Origin: Plasmodiophora brassicae
Taxonomy: Eukaryota > Endomyxa: Phytomyxea > Phytomyxea > Plasmodiophorida
Assembly (NCBI GenBank): GCA_036867785.1
Contig: CP145423.1
Location: 620,001-684,000, forward strand
Length of the DNA stretch: 64,000 nucleotides
Direction of reading: 5' to 3'
A model generated the notes under the pieces. The model was given only the letters and a program-made list of their open reading frames with translations. It was not told the origin of the DNA and did no database searches. The translations under genes and the position numbers were made by a program. Below, piece after piece: positions 17,303-26,711 of the stretch (positions are counted from its first letter, which is position 1; each line of letters starts with the position of its first letter).

Positions 17303-19782
17303 CTATCGCCTCTGCTCCTGTATCTGCGATCGTATCTCGTCGATGGCTCGCGTCATGTCGGCCAGCGTCGCAATCAGGGCCGCGTTCGACATGGACACGT
17401 CCTGGCAAACGCGTCAGTCTCAGGCTGGCGGAGACGTGTGGGCGCGCCTGCCGCCGTACCATGCTGGGCGTGGGCGCGTTCATTGGCGATGGCGCCCGGG
17501 ACTTGGGCCCCGACCGGCTGCACAGCGGCTGCACCAGCCATTCGTCGTTCTGCCGACAGTCGATGTGTCACCCAGCGGTCGCCCAGTGCAGTCGACAGCA
17601 ACAACAACAACAACAACAACAGCAGCAGACCTGTGCCAGATCGGGGATCGCCTCGATGCGCGTGTGAAGCTCTTCGGTGAGGCGCAGGTATCGGTCGTGC
17701 AGCGACTCCTCGCCGTCGGCAACGTCCAGATGGAGGGCGTCGTCGTCGGCCGGTTCCCGCGCGGCATCCTCGCCGCCGCCACCGCCGTCGTCGTCGTCCT
17801 CGTCGACGCCGCGCAGCGTGATGAAGTGCTGGGCGCGCCGGTCCAGCCGGTTCTCGTTCAGCACGGCCGCGTACAGGGCGGCGAACCGGTCCAGGGCCGC
17901 CTGGCGGAACTCGTGCTGGAACTCGACCTGGTTGCGAAGCAATTCGATGACGGCGGGGCGCGGTACGGCCCAGACGGTGACGGGTCCACAGGCCCGCGCG
18001 TCCGATGTCCACTCGTCTGCGAAGCGGGCGGCTCAGACCACGGGCGTGCACAGGGCTCCGTTTCTGGCAGGCACCGCCCTACCGGACAGGACGATGCCGA
18101 TCTCGCCGAGCGTGGTGCCCTCCTCGCAGACCATGATCTCAAAGGTGCTGTCCGGGGGCGTCATGGCCACCTGACCGGACGAGATGACCATCCACTCGGC
18201 AACCTTGTCGCCGAACCGCCCAATGTACTCGCCGTCGTTGAACTCGATGGCGTTACCGGCCATGATCAGCTCGGTGATGAACGACTTCGGCTTGCCCTGC
18301 AGGCGGGGCGTGCGCGACGTGATGTCCCTGAAGATGTACATGGACGCCGTGTTGCGCAGCGCCGTCGGCATCGCCCGCAGGAACTCCTTCGTGTCCACGC
18401 GGCGGCCCGCGTGCGACCGCTCGTTGCACTGTGCCCCGACGGACGCGCCCCGGTCAGGTGCACGCAGGCCAAACGGCGACCGGCGAATGCAGGACTGACG
18501 TAGACAGTGTTGAAGTAGCGGAAGATGTCGACGCGCAGCTGCTTCGGGAAGTGGTTCGTCCTACACAGCGACGGGGGGCGGCCCCCGGGTCAGACCTGGG
18601 CACGACGCCATTCGCATCGGGCGACGACGACGCACTCGATGAAGGTCGACAGGGCAGCCATCTTGTCGACGTACGACATGCCGTCGGCGTCGATCTGCTG
18701 GACGATCGAGCTGAACATGCCGGTCACTGTGCGGCACGTGCCTCGGTCAGTCTGGGGGGTGGTGGGGCGGCCATCGGGGCAGGGGCCGCACCGTAGGAGA
18801 AGGAGATGGCGGACATCAGGACGATGACGATGGCGAACGACATCTCGAGCGGGTTCTGCGGGCTGATGTCGCCGTACCCGATGGTGCAGAGCGTGACGAG
18901 GACCCAGTAGCCGGCGACGGTGTACTCGTGGAGCCACCTGGGGATGCCGTCCGCCCGGCTGTCGAAATCGTACTGGTTCAGCCAGGTCGGCCTCGGGTGC
19001 TCCCGGAAGTATCGCTGCTGGATGACGGCGACATAGATCCAGGCGGGGGCGACCAGGTTCGTCAGCATGATGACGAGGACGAACAGGCGCATGAGGCGCC
19101 ACTGGGTGACCGTGCGCCGGTCGACGCGCCTGTACCGGGGCGCCTGCCGCTCCTGCATGTCGCCCGTGAGGCGCGCCAGGCGGAACAGGCGCAGGTACTT
19201 GCACAGGCGCAGCATCTGGAGGAACTCGGCCAGGGCGTACAGGCGCGGCGGTAGCAGCAGGGCGATGAAGTACCAGGGGACCAGCGACAGGACCAGCACG
19301 ACCAGGATGACATTGTTCAGGCGGCGTTGCGCGCGCCCGACGATAACGTCGATCAGGAAGATGACGTCGACGGCCAGGTCGAGCCAGTTGGACCAGTTCG
19401 GCGTCGTGTCGTCGACGTAGGCCAGGATGAAGGGCAGCGCCAGCCACGTGTAGACCAGGCAGGTGCCGATGACGCCGTCCCAGACTACGGCCAGGCGCTC
19501 GAGCCTGTCCTCCGACAGCAGCTCCGGGGCGTCGCCGCCGGCGATCAGCTCGGGCGACACGGCCGCGTACGACGTCAGGTCGCCGACGGCCGCCGACACC
19601 TTCCCGGCCAGCGTCATCGTCGCCCGGGACATGGTCCCCGTGTTCGACAGGAACGACGACGTTTTCGACGCGCCGCGAACGTGCCGGCTGCGCCCGGGGC
19701 CGACGTCGTCGTCGTGACCGACAACCTCAACGCCATCGTCGTCGTCGTCGTCGTTGTCCCTGTTGGGCGTGGCCGGCATCAT
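17303..19782 (-). CDS. CNG/HCN-like potassium-selective channel with cyclic-nucleotide-binding domain
   Basis: Seven exons on the minus strand: 19782-18792, 18726-18636, 18560-18500, 18428-18083, 18016-17631, 17549-17460, 17401-17303. All phases match, introns are 58-81 bp GT-AG, and the product is 687 residues. An acidic N-terminus (polyAsp) precedes six membrane segments. The S4 has a positive charge every third residue (LRLCKYLRLFRLARL) and the pore has the potassium filter TIGYGD near residue 303. The C-linker (DKMAALSTFIETNHFPKQLR) and CNBD (FNDGEYIGRFGD, then LGEIGIVLSDEWTSDARAC) follow, ending in a coiled coil (MTRAIDEIRSQIQEQRR). The usual Arg of the phosphate-binding cassette is not seen after GEIGIVL, so cyclic-nucleotide binding may be weak. 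A (CAA)n run lies inside the intron before exon 6. Confidence 0.88.
17597..17626. repeat. (CAA)n microsatellite in a channel intron
   Basis: CAA/CAG triplet run at about 17597-17626 on the plus strand. Read in frame it would encode poly-Cys on the minus strand. The splice-site model places it in the 81-bp intron between exons 5 and 6 of the channel gene, which explains why that frame looks implausible. Confidence 0.8.
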
Positions 19783-19802
19783 GATGACGGCTTCTGTCTG
19801 AC

Positions 19803-19840
19803 GTGTGTGTGTGTCTGTGTGTCTGTCTGTGTGTGTGTGA
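19803..19840. repeat. (TG)n-rich microsatellite
   Basis: TGTGTGTGTGTCTGTG-type dinucleotide run just upstream of the channel start codon at 19782 (minus strand), in the interval shared with the divergent CAP gene. Confidence 0.85.
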
Positions 19841-20126
19841 CGGGAGCATCGATGATAGGACCGAACGCGTACCGCTTTATGCAGACAGACCGACGGTGGA
19901 CGGCTAAGGTGCCCAGCGGGGTCCAGCGCACCCCCTCCCTTCCCCCAGCCATGTGCGCCTAGACGACTCGTCAGATGGCGGTGCCGTTCAGGTGCGGGCG
20001 ATGACGTCACCGGTGGCGTTGACGTCACGCGCGCGTGTACGCTCGCCTTGTTCCGGTTCCGGCATCGGGGGGTGACGACAGGGCGGCGACAAACCAAAAT
20101 TCGTGGTCGGATTCGCAGCACAGGCC

Positions 20127-21086
20127 ATGCTGGCGATCGTTGCCGCTGCTGCTGTTGCCGTCCTGCTGGGCGTGTCGTGCGGCGAGCTGTCGGCGGCCGA
20201 TAAGCGCGAACTGGTGGCCTGGCACAATTACTACCGGTCGCGGAGCCAGGAGGTCGTCGCCCAGGGCGGCCAGGGCGCCACGGCCATGATGGCCGTCCAA
20301 TGGGACGACGCGCTGGCGGCCGACGCGCAGCAATGGGCGAACCTGTGCCTCGAGGAGCACGCCCGCGGCATCCACAACGGCGAGAACATTGCGTTCGCGA
20401 CGCCGACGAACTCGTTCGTGTTCATGAAGCTGGTCGATTTCTGGTTCACCGCCGAGGGCTCCCGGTACAACTTCCAGACGACGCAGTGCCAGGCGAACTA
20501 TGAGTGCAGTCACTGGCGCCAGCTGATGTGGGCGCAGGTCACCCGGATCGGGTGTGCCATGCGCACCTGCTCGGGCCTCAAGGTGCTCAACACGTTCCAG
20601 GGCGACGAGCTCGTCTGCCGGTACGACGTGGCGCCCGTCCGCGCCATGCGACCGTTCGAGGCCGGCCCGGTCTGCAGCAGGTGCCCCGCTGGGCACCAGT
20701 GCACGTCGAACCTGTGCACGCCGGCCGGCACCCAGGTCGTCCTGCCCGACGCCATCCCCGACTACATCAAGCAGCCCGTCGTCATGAACTCGAACGTCAC
20801 CGACCGGGGGCCGCAGACCGGCTTCTCCTCCTCCCCGGTCGTCCAGGCACAGGAACGGTCGCCGACGGCGCCTCCGCCAAGCGCGCCTACCTCTCCGACG
20901 TCCTCCATCGGCCCTGTCCAGGCGGCGCCCCTGGCAACGTCGTCGTCGCCGCCGCCGCCGGCTAACGGCACGTCACCAGCGCCACCGCTTGCCAATGCAA
21001 CGACGCCAGCTGTTCCAGCTGCAGCAGGTGTGGCGTCCCCGACGCCAGCTGCGAAGCCTACCAGCGTCGCGACTGTCCGACAATGA
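20127..21086 (+). CDS. Secreted CAP/SCP-domain protein (PR-1-like)
   Basis: 319 residues from the ATG at 20127, which leads directly into a signal peptide (MLAIVAAAAVAVLLGVSCG). The CAP domain shows HNYYRSRSQ, MAVQWDDALAADAQQWAN, GENIAF and the CAP signature CSHWRQLMWAQVTRIGCA, then DELVCRYD. A short Cys-rich segment (CSRCPAGHQCTSNLC) and a long Pro/Ser/Thr/Ala tail follow, the latter likely O-glycosylated. CAP proteins are extracellular and some bind sterols; a wall or host-interaction role is possible but not shown. No intron is needed. It is divergent from the channel gene and converges on the acidic orphan at 21170. Confidence 0.88.
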   Translation: MLAIVAAAAVAVLLGVSCGELSAADKRELVAWHNYYRSRSQEVVAQGGQGATAMMAVQWDDALAADAQQWANLCLEEHARGIHNGENIAFATPTNSFVFMKLVDFWFTAEGSRYNFQTTQCQANYECSHWRQLMWAQVTRIGCAMRTCSGLKVLNTFQGDELVCRYDVAPVRAMRPFEAGPVCSRCPAGHQCTSNLCTPAGTQVVLPDAIPDYIKQPVVMNSNVTDRGPQTGFSSSPVVQAQERSPTAPPPSAPTSPTSSIGPVQAAPLATSSSPPPPANGTSPAPPLANATTPAVPAAAGVASPTPAAKPTSVATVRQ

Positions 21087-21169
21087 CGATTTCGCAATAC
21101 AGTGCGGGTGCGAACACACAAACACGTTGCTCATGTGTCAGTGTACCGTGTCGTCGCCGCCGACCTTGT

Positions 21170-22222
21170 TCAGGCTTCGCCGAGACGCAGGGTCATGGCG
21201 CCCGTGCTGACCAGGGCGGGACGCTCGTCGAAGCGGAACGCGTCGAGCAGGTTGCGTCGAATGCCTTCCACGCTGACGGCGACAGCCGACGCCCGGCTCC
21301 TGGCCGCCGGGTCCACTTCGCCCTGCGGCGGCGCGCCCCGGTTCAGGCGACCGATCGCTGCCGACATGGCCGACGACACGGCCGCCGGCGACCTTGCGGG
21401 CGTCACGGTCCGGTACGGGTTCAGGTTCAGGTTCAGGTCCAGGCTGGCGGTCAGCGCATCGCAGAACGCGTCCGGTCGGGGGGAAGGCGCGCGCTGGAGC
21501 GTCGGGCGACGCGACGACGGCGACCAGTCGAGGAAGGCACCGGATCGGTGGGCCGGGTCGCTTGGCAACGACGTGGGCAGGGCGGCGGCGTGCGTCGTGC
21601 CTGACGTCGCCGAACTGGACGGCAACGCAGCTGGCGCAGGTGGCAACAACGACGATGGGCGATACGGGACGATGGCCGTTGTCACCACCGGCGTCGTCTG
21701 GCAGTGCGCGTCTGGTTCACCCTCATCGACGTTGACGTACTCGTCGATGTCGTCGTCGTCGTACGCCAGGTCGTCCACGTACGACGCCAGGTCGTCATCG
21801 TAATCGGTGCCGTGGACGACGTCGCCACTGGTGCTGTCCTCATCGTCATCGTCGTCGTCGTCCTCGACGACGTCGTCGCCGTCCACGACGCTCTTCTCGT
21901 CGTCGTCGTCGTCGTCATCCTCGTCGTGACCTTGCGGTTGCCGGGCGACCGGCGTCGTCGATGTGCCCACGAGGATGCTCTGCATGGTGCCGGTGGTCCA
22001 CTGCGAGGGCCACTGCGGCCAGCGATGCGCCAGCGGCACGACACGGTTCAGCACGGACGCAACGACGTTCTCGACGTCGCTGTCGTACGACGGGATCTCG
22101 CCAACTACCGCACTCTGGCCGCTGTCGGCGGCACCGTCCCTGTCGCCATCGTCGTCGTTACGGGACGGTGGGGCGACAGGCGCCGGCCTGGTCGTCCTGC
22201 TGACCGGGCGAATGCAGGTCAT
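21170..22222 (-). CDS. Acidic low-complexity protein, unrecognised
   Basis: 350 residues from the ATG at 22222 (the frame stays open to 22306 but has no earlier ATG). The middle is dominated by Asp/Glu runs encoded by GAC triplets (DDDDDDDEKSVVDGDDVVE, YVDDLAYDDDDIDEYVNVD), flanked by Ser/Pro-rich linkers. The C-terminus is more ordered (AAIGRLNRGAPPQGEVDP, VEGIRRNLLDAFRFDERP). There is no signal peptide or membrane helix. Composition suggests a nuclear or cytosolic disordered protein. The matching GTC repeats at 21735-21935 on the plus strand are the same triplet runs. It could be partly over-predicted. Confidence 0.5.
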   Translation of the reverse strand: MTCIRPVSRTTRPAPVAPPSRNDDDGDRDGAADSGQSAVVGEIPSYDSDVENVVASVLNRVVPLAHRWPQWPSQWTTGTMQSILVGTSTTPVARQPQGHDEDDDDDDDEKSVVDGDDVVEDDDDDDDEDSTSGDVVHGTDYDDDLASYVDDLAYDDDDIDEYVNVDEGEPDAHCQTTPVVTTAIVPYRPSSLLPPAPAALPSSSATSGTTHAAALPTSLPSDPAHRSGAFLDWSPSSRRPTLQRAPSPRPDAFCDALTASLDLNLNLNPYRTVTPARSPAAVSSAMSAAIGRLNRGAPPQGEVDPAARSRASAVAVSVEGIRRNLLDAFRFDERPALVSTGAMTLRLGEA

Positions 22223-22425
22223 AGCGGACGAATGACCGAATGGTACGTGCGTACTTAGGACAGCGAGTAAGTCCCACAGGGCAGGCGCGTGCCAGGACTG
22301 CGTCACGTAGCGACCGATGATAACGAAGACAGCGCGGCCGACCCGATCGTCTGCCTACGGAAGTGGACCCGTACTGCTTTACTGTAGGTTGCCAGTGGAT
22401 ATACGTAAGGGGGGCGGGGGAATGA

Positions 22426-22992
22426 TCATTCGTCGGTGGCCAGGCCCGATTGGGACACGTAAATCCCATCGAGGAACTTGCGGATGTCCTTGTTCTTGAC
22501 CAGGCATGACTGGTGGATGCGGGCGGCGCTCTGCCCGACGGCATCAATGTTGTTGCCCGTCAGGACCAGCTGGTCCTTAATGTCCGTGCTACGTACGCAG
22601 GAGACGCCCTCCTCGAGCGGCACCGTACGGACGACCTTCTCGCCCAGGAAGTTGCGGATGCTCAGCTCCTTGCCACCATCCTCGAGCGACACGTTGATCG
22701 GGAAATGCGAGTACACGAGACGCATCTTGTACTGGAAGCCCTTGGTGACGCCCGTGATCATGTTCTCGATGTGCGATGTCACCGAGCGGATCGTGGCGAT
22801 CTGTTTGCGGTTGCCGAACCACATCTCCGCCAGCAGCTTCTTCGACGAGATACGGCGCAGCGACAGGTTCACATGCTGGAACGATCGGGAGAGTTTGCCG
22901 CGCGGGCCCTGCACCGACACGGTGCGCGACTTGACCGTGACGGTCACGCCGTCGGGGATCTCGACCGTCCGCGTCGTCCGAATGGTTTTCAT
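22426..22992 (-). CDS. RPL9: 60S ribosomal protein L9 (uL6)
   Basis: Single exon, 188 residues (human RPL9 is 192). The start MKTIRTTRTVEIPDGV at 22992 aligns with the conserved eukaryotic N-terminus. Characteristic blocks are VSVQGPRGKLSRSF, SHIENMITGVTKGFQYKMR, YSHFPIN, IRNFLGEK and the C-terminal DIRKFLDGIYVSQ. It binds 28S rRNA near the sarcin-ricin/GTPase centre of the large subunit. The gene is head to head with RPS21, start codons 161 bp apart, which suggests co-regulation of the two subunits' proteins. Confidence 0.97.
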   Translation of the reverse strand: MKTIRTTRTVEIPDGVTVTVKSRTVSVQGPRGKLSRSFQHVNLSLRRISSKKLLAEMWFGNRKQIATIRSVTSHIENMITGVTKGFQYKMRLVYSHFPINVSLEDGGKELSIRNFLGEKVVRTVPLEEGVSCVRSTDIKDQLVLTGNNIDAVGQSAARIHQSCLVKNKDIRKFLDGIYVSQSGLATDE

Positions 22993-23153
22993 GGCGGTGC
23001 CGGCGACGTCGCAAACAATGGATTGGGTAGCGGGCGCAGACGGCGGAGTCCGTGGCGGCCTGGCCAATATATGGCAGAGCCCTAAAAACGACGCGGGCCA
23101 CGGAGTCCGCACCCGTCGGCGCAGTCGCTGTCGCTCCACAATTGTCGTCCACG
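22993..23153. promoter_or_regulatory. Bidirectional promoter of RPL9 and RPS21
   Basis: Only 161 bp separate the two divergent ribosomal-protein start codons. A TATA-like AATATATGG lies at about 23065-23073, oriented for either gene, 80-90 bp from RPS21. Coupled control is inferred from the arrangement. Confidence 0.6.
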
Positions 23154-23390
23154 ATGGCCGTCGACCCCGCCAAGTACACGCCGCGCAAGTGCTCGGCCAC
23201 CAACCGGGTCATCACGGCCAAGGACCACGCCAGCGTCCAGATCAACGTCGGCGAGGTTGACGAGAACGGCCTGCACACGGGCGCGTACACGACGTTCGCC
23301 TTCAGCGGCTACATTCGGCAGAAGGCCGAGTCCGACGCCTGGCTCACCAAGCTGGCGGCCCAGAACGGCATCATCAACAACATCTTCTAA
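23154..23390 (+). CDS. RPS21: 40S ribosomal protein S21 (eS21)
   Basis: 78 residues from the ATG at 23154, single exon. Conserved blocks are YTPRKCSATNRVITAKDHAS, VQINVGEVDE, FSGYIRQKAESD and the C-terminal NGIINNIF. It is a few residues shorter than the human protein (83) at the N-terminus. It is a small-subunit protein near the decoding-side body and needed for late 18S maturation in yeast. Divergent partner of RPL9. Confidence 0.97.
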   Translation: MAVDPAKYTPRKCSATNRVITAKDHASVQINVGEVDENGLHTGAYTTFAFSGYIRQKAESDAWLTKLAAQNGIINNIF

Positions 23391-23751
23391 AACGCAAACC
23401 CTGTCCTTGCCGTACGACATTTCGTGTTATGTAAAACCGCCAAGTGTCCCCGAACGGCAGTACGTACGATATGCTGCGGCTACCGCGCCGACTCACACAC
23501 CCTGCGACACGCGTGCCGCCGTCGAAGCGTGAGTAGTGATCGTTGCCACCGGCTCTGTCGGGAAGGTATTTGCTGGACTTGGCGGGAGACGTTGCCACCC
23601 GTAGTAGTGGGTCACTGGGCATCAGTTGGGTCTCCATGGTTTCCGCCGTTCCGACCGTCAGCGCCGAAGCCAGGTCATACTCCATCATGCAGGACAGGTG
23701 CCGGTGCGAGTACCGGGTCGACCGCCATATCCTGCGTCATCTGCACGGCCA
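23391..23751. other. Intergenic, possible upstream exon of the RWD gene
   Basis: No firmly supported gene. An ATG at 23637 starts MVSAVPTVSAEA and runs into a GT at about 23674, so a short 5' exon of the following RWD gene could lie here. I could not join the frames convincingly. Confidence 0.35.
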
Positions 23752-24387
23752 ATGCCGTCCCTGTTCGTGTTCAGCCAGGTCGTCGTTGTTATCGGTCTGC
23801 ATGCGGCCTGCGCCCGTTCTGTCCGGGATGAATTATCCTGGCTTCGACAGCAGACCGCCGATGGTGAGTTGCACGAGGTCCATCGTCAATCGGGATGTCC
23901 TGGCGGTGCACGATGCTATGACGCCATCCTGGTGCCGCCGGGAGGCAACCTGAAGATGCCCGGTGATCGCAGTGGCGTGCGGCACGTGCTGAAGGCGAGG
24001 CTGTCTGCCAAGCTGCACGCCATGAGCAGGACACGACAGCAGTACCCGATCGAGGTCGTCCTGCGCATTGCCATCTTCAAGGGATACCCGCACGAACACC
24101 CGCCGTCGATCGCCATCGCCGACCGCAACGGCCTGCGACGGGCCGACCTGGAACGACTGGAACGCGTCCTGCAGGGCATCGTCGCCGACCGGCAATGCAA
24201 CGAGAAGATCGTCGCTGCTGGACAGCGCGTGATGACGTTCCTGTCCAGCCCGAACGACAAATGCAGGAAGCAGGTCGTCAAGTACTACATCGAGGACGTT
24301 ATCGTCGTCGTCATTGTCCTGTTCTTCCTGTACCAGTATATGCTGTACAGCATGCACCGTCCTGTCGTCCATGTGGCTCGCCGGTAA
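23752..24387 (+). CDS. RWD-domain protein with C-terminal membrane anchor (5' end uncertain)
   Basis: Open frame of 211 residues from the ATG at 23752; the true first exon may be upstream. Residues about 25-130 fit an RWD fold: a helix (RDELSWLRQQTADGELHEV), strands around VVLRIAIFKGYPHEHPPSI with the YP turn and paired prolines, and a final helix (ADLERLERVLQGIVADRQ). RWD domains bind protein partners in ubiquitin and GCN2-type pathways. The last 35 residues hold a hydrophobic helix (DVIVVVIVLFFLYQYMLY) followed by a short basic tail, the layout of a tail-anchored protein facing the cytosol. Confidence 0.6.
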   Translation: MPSLFVFSQVVVVIGLHAACARSVRDELSWLRQQTADGELHEVHRQSGCPGGARCYDAILVPPGGNLKMPGDRSGVRHVLKARLSAKLHAMSRTRQQYPIEVVLRIAIFKGYPHEHPPSIAIADRNGLRRADLERLERVLQGIVADRQCNEKIVAAGQRVMTFLSSPNDKCRKQVVKYYIEDVIVVVIVLFFLYQYMLYSMHRPVVHVARR

Positions 24388-24462
24388 CCGCATAATGAAC
24401 GGGCCACGACGCGTTATACGTACTGCTATGCGTTATATTGGAGCACAAGGGCGACGATACGA

Positions 24463-25995
24463 TCAGGTCCCCATCGGTTTGATATCGCCCAGCCAGACCT
24501 TGTTCTGCCAGTCGTATCGTTGGCCGCAGCGTCCTGTGGACCCGCCCGCCAGGTTGATGCCAGCGAACTCCAGGTACGCCTCGTAGGACCGTTCGGAGCC
24601 CATGCCGAGGTCGTCGATCTCGCTGAGATCCACGGCCAGGGCCGCGTCCGAAGGCAACGTTGTGCCGAGTAGGTACCGCGCACGCGCCTGCGACAACTCG
24701 CAGGTGCCCGCCCAGCTATTCGATTCGGCGTATACGTTCTTGGCCCTGCCGCCGTACTTGTGGTCCACAATGTTCTTCGTCGGCGTGAAGATGTCCCAGC
24801 CGGACGTCCACAGGCGCGCTGAGATCCTAAACAAAGCAGCAGTCAGATCAAGATCCGTTCGGATGCGTTGTTGCTGTTGTTCTTGTTGAGCCACATACAA
24901 GAGCTCCTCGCCATGGAACAGGTACGGGACGTACTTGTCGAATGGGACATCGACGACCCATTGGCCCCGTCCGACGATCATGCCGCCGCCAATGAACGGG
25001 GTCACACAGGTCGTCGGTGCCTGACCCGGGACCTGGGCGATGCCCGGCGAGCGATTCTCGCCCGTGCACCAGTCGCTGAGCGTGATGAACAGGCCGGGTG
25101 GCGCGTCGGCGTGCTGTTTCACACAGCAGATCCTGTTCGACACCAGTCAGCTGTGATGCAGTCGGAGGGCAACAATGGGGGTTACCAGTCGATGCTGTCG
25201 GCATTGTTCATGTCGGTGTCGTCGGGCGGCGGGTAATGCGACAGGATGCCACGGTGCGGATCCGGCAGGCGGTCAATCTGTGCCATGAGCGACGTGTCCC
25301 AGTTGGGAGCGAAATGGCTGTGCGAGTCGATCTGCAGGTAGAACTCCTCGCCCTCATACAGCTTGCTGGCTGGGAATGACCCGCACGTCAGAACACTCGC
25401 ATTACAGGGCCAGGCAGGCGACTTGACCAATGTATCGGGCATGGGTCGGCCCAGCGCCCGCCGACGCCGGCACGCGTACGTGCCGTACCTGGCCGTGATA
25501 TTTCGGGTCCAGCATTGATTCGCACGGCACATCGTCGCTATCATCGGACAGCTTCACCTGATCCACCAACCCGACATAGACGTTCATCGGGTATTGGGCC
25601 TTGTCGAATAGATCGGCTAACGTCGATGGACACAGGTCATCACGGAACGACGCCAGTGACACGAACACAGTGCGTTGTCGACTGTCTCGAATCAGGCTGG
25701 AAACACGCTCCCTGAAGCCTTGTACAGACTCGTCGAAGTATGGCAAGTCGTGTTCCGTGTACGTGTGCTCGTCCATTGTCATCAGTTTCGAATACAGGGG
25801 GGACGGTTGAACAGCGATACGAGCCGGTGTCAAGGCGACGCGCAGCGCGATACCACAGATGAAGGTGACAACTGCCAGCGATAAGATAGCTGCCAGGCGA
25901 CGAGTCAGAAACGCCCTGTCACCAAGAGCCTTGTCCCAATCAGATTTGGCTTCAGTGCCGATCGGCCGCGATCGTGTCGACGTCAGCGGGAGCAT
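24463..25995 (-). CDS. GT60-like GlcNAc-transferase, type II membrane protein
   Basis: Four exons on the minus strand: 25995-25428, 25369-25186, 25132-24899, 24826-24463. Introns are 58, 53 and 72 bp, GT-AG, phases matching, giving 449 residues. A short cytosolic N-terminus and one membrane anchor (LAAILSLAVVTFICGIALRV) place the catalytic domain in the Golgi lumen or make it membrane-bound. Family blocks: TVFVSLASFRDDLCPSTL, YEGEEFYLQIDSHSHFAP with the metal-binding DSH at 204-206, GGMIVGRGQW, FHGEELL and RLWTSGWDIFTPTKN. These match the PF11397 group that includes the Dictyostelium Skp1 hydroxyproline GlcNAc-transferase. That enzyme is cytosolic and lacks this anchor, so a secretory-pathway acceptor is more likely here. 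CAA repeats fall in the last intron. Confidence 0.85.
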
Positions 25996-26711
25996 CTAGA
26001 GGTAGAGAGGCGGCGGCCAGAGCGGGCCGCGATCGACGGGACAGATCCGCTGTCGGTATTCGACAGTGGGACTGGCACTCGACACAGCAAGTGAGCCGAT
26101 CGACTGCGGCCTTCAATCCTGGACCGCATGCATGGCCGCCAGTGGCGGGGACACATGACCAAGGGCTCATATTATCCGAGGTGATCCATAATCCGGGGAA
26201 TGCTCGCGCTTCGTACCCAGATGTTTGCACAAGGCCTTCGTTATAAAAGAGTAGTAAACAGCCCGTATCCGGCGCCATCCATACCAATAACGTCGCACAC
26301 CGGTGACCTGACGTGACTTGTAGACAGACTTGGCCGCCCAGCCCTACCCAACCATAGGGTGCGTCCGATTGACATTACAGTTCGCAGTACCCCTACAGTA
26401 ACCCCTTCTATTCAGTCCCAGCGAATATCAACCAGGTTCCAGGCTGTCGAACTCCACGAGCTCCTGCAGTGCTCGACGGGCAGCATTACGCGCGGCGCGA
26501 CATGCCCGCCCGGATATCCCCGCAGTCCGAGGAGTGCAACACTTAGGGGTGGCAAGTCGTCTATGGCTCTGTATAATACACCCGAGGTCCTGTATAATAC
26601 GAAAAAGTGTACAATACCTGTATAATACTGGTGAATAATACAGGTATTTAATACAGCCTATTGGAAATGCATTCAAAGATGTGTGTATTCATTCCGAGAT
26701 GGATCAGGGCC
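25996..26711. other. Intergenic; AT-rich palindromic TGTATAATAC cluster
   Basis: No gene seen. At 26570-26656 the motif TGTATAATAC occurs at 26570, 26591 and 26619, with the variant TGTACAATAC at 26608. It is followed by its approximate inverse (GAATAATACAG, then GTATTTAATACAG). This marks the change from GC-rich host genes to the retrotransposon nest. Confidence 0.6.

Noticed and set aside
17343-18503. 386-codon plus-strand frame opposite the channel gene
   Set aside because: Shadow of the CNBD and C-linker exons, whose splice sites and motifs fit the minus strand.
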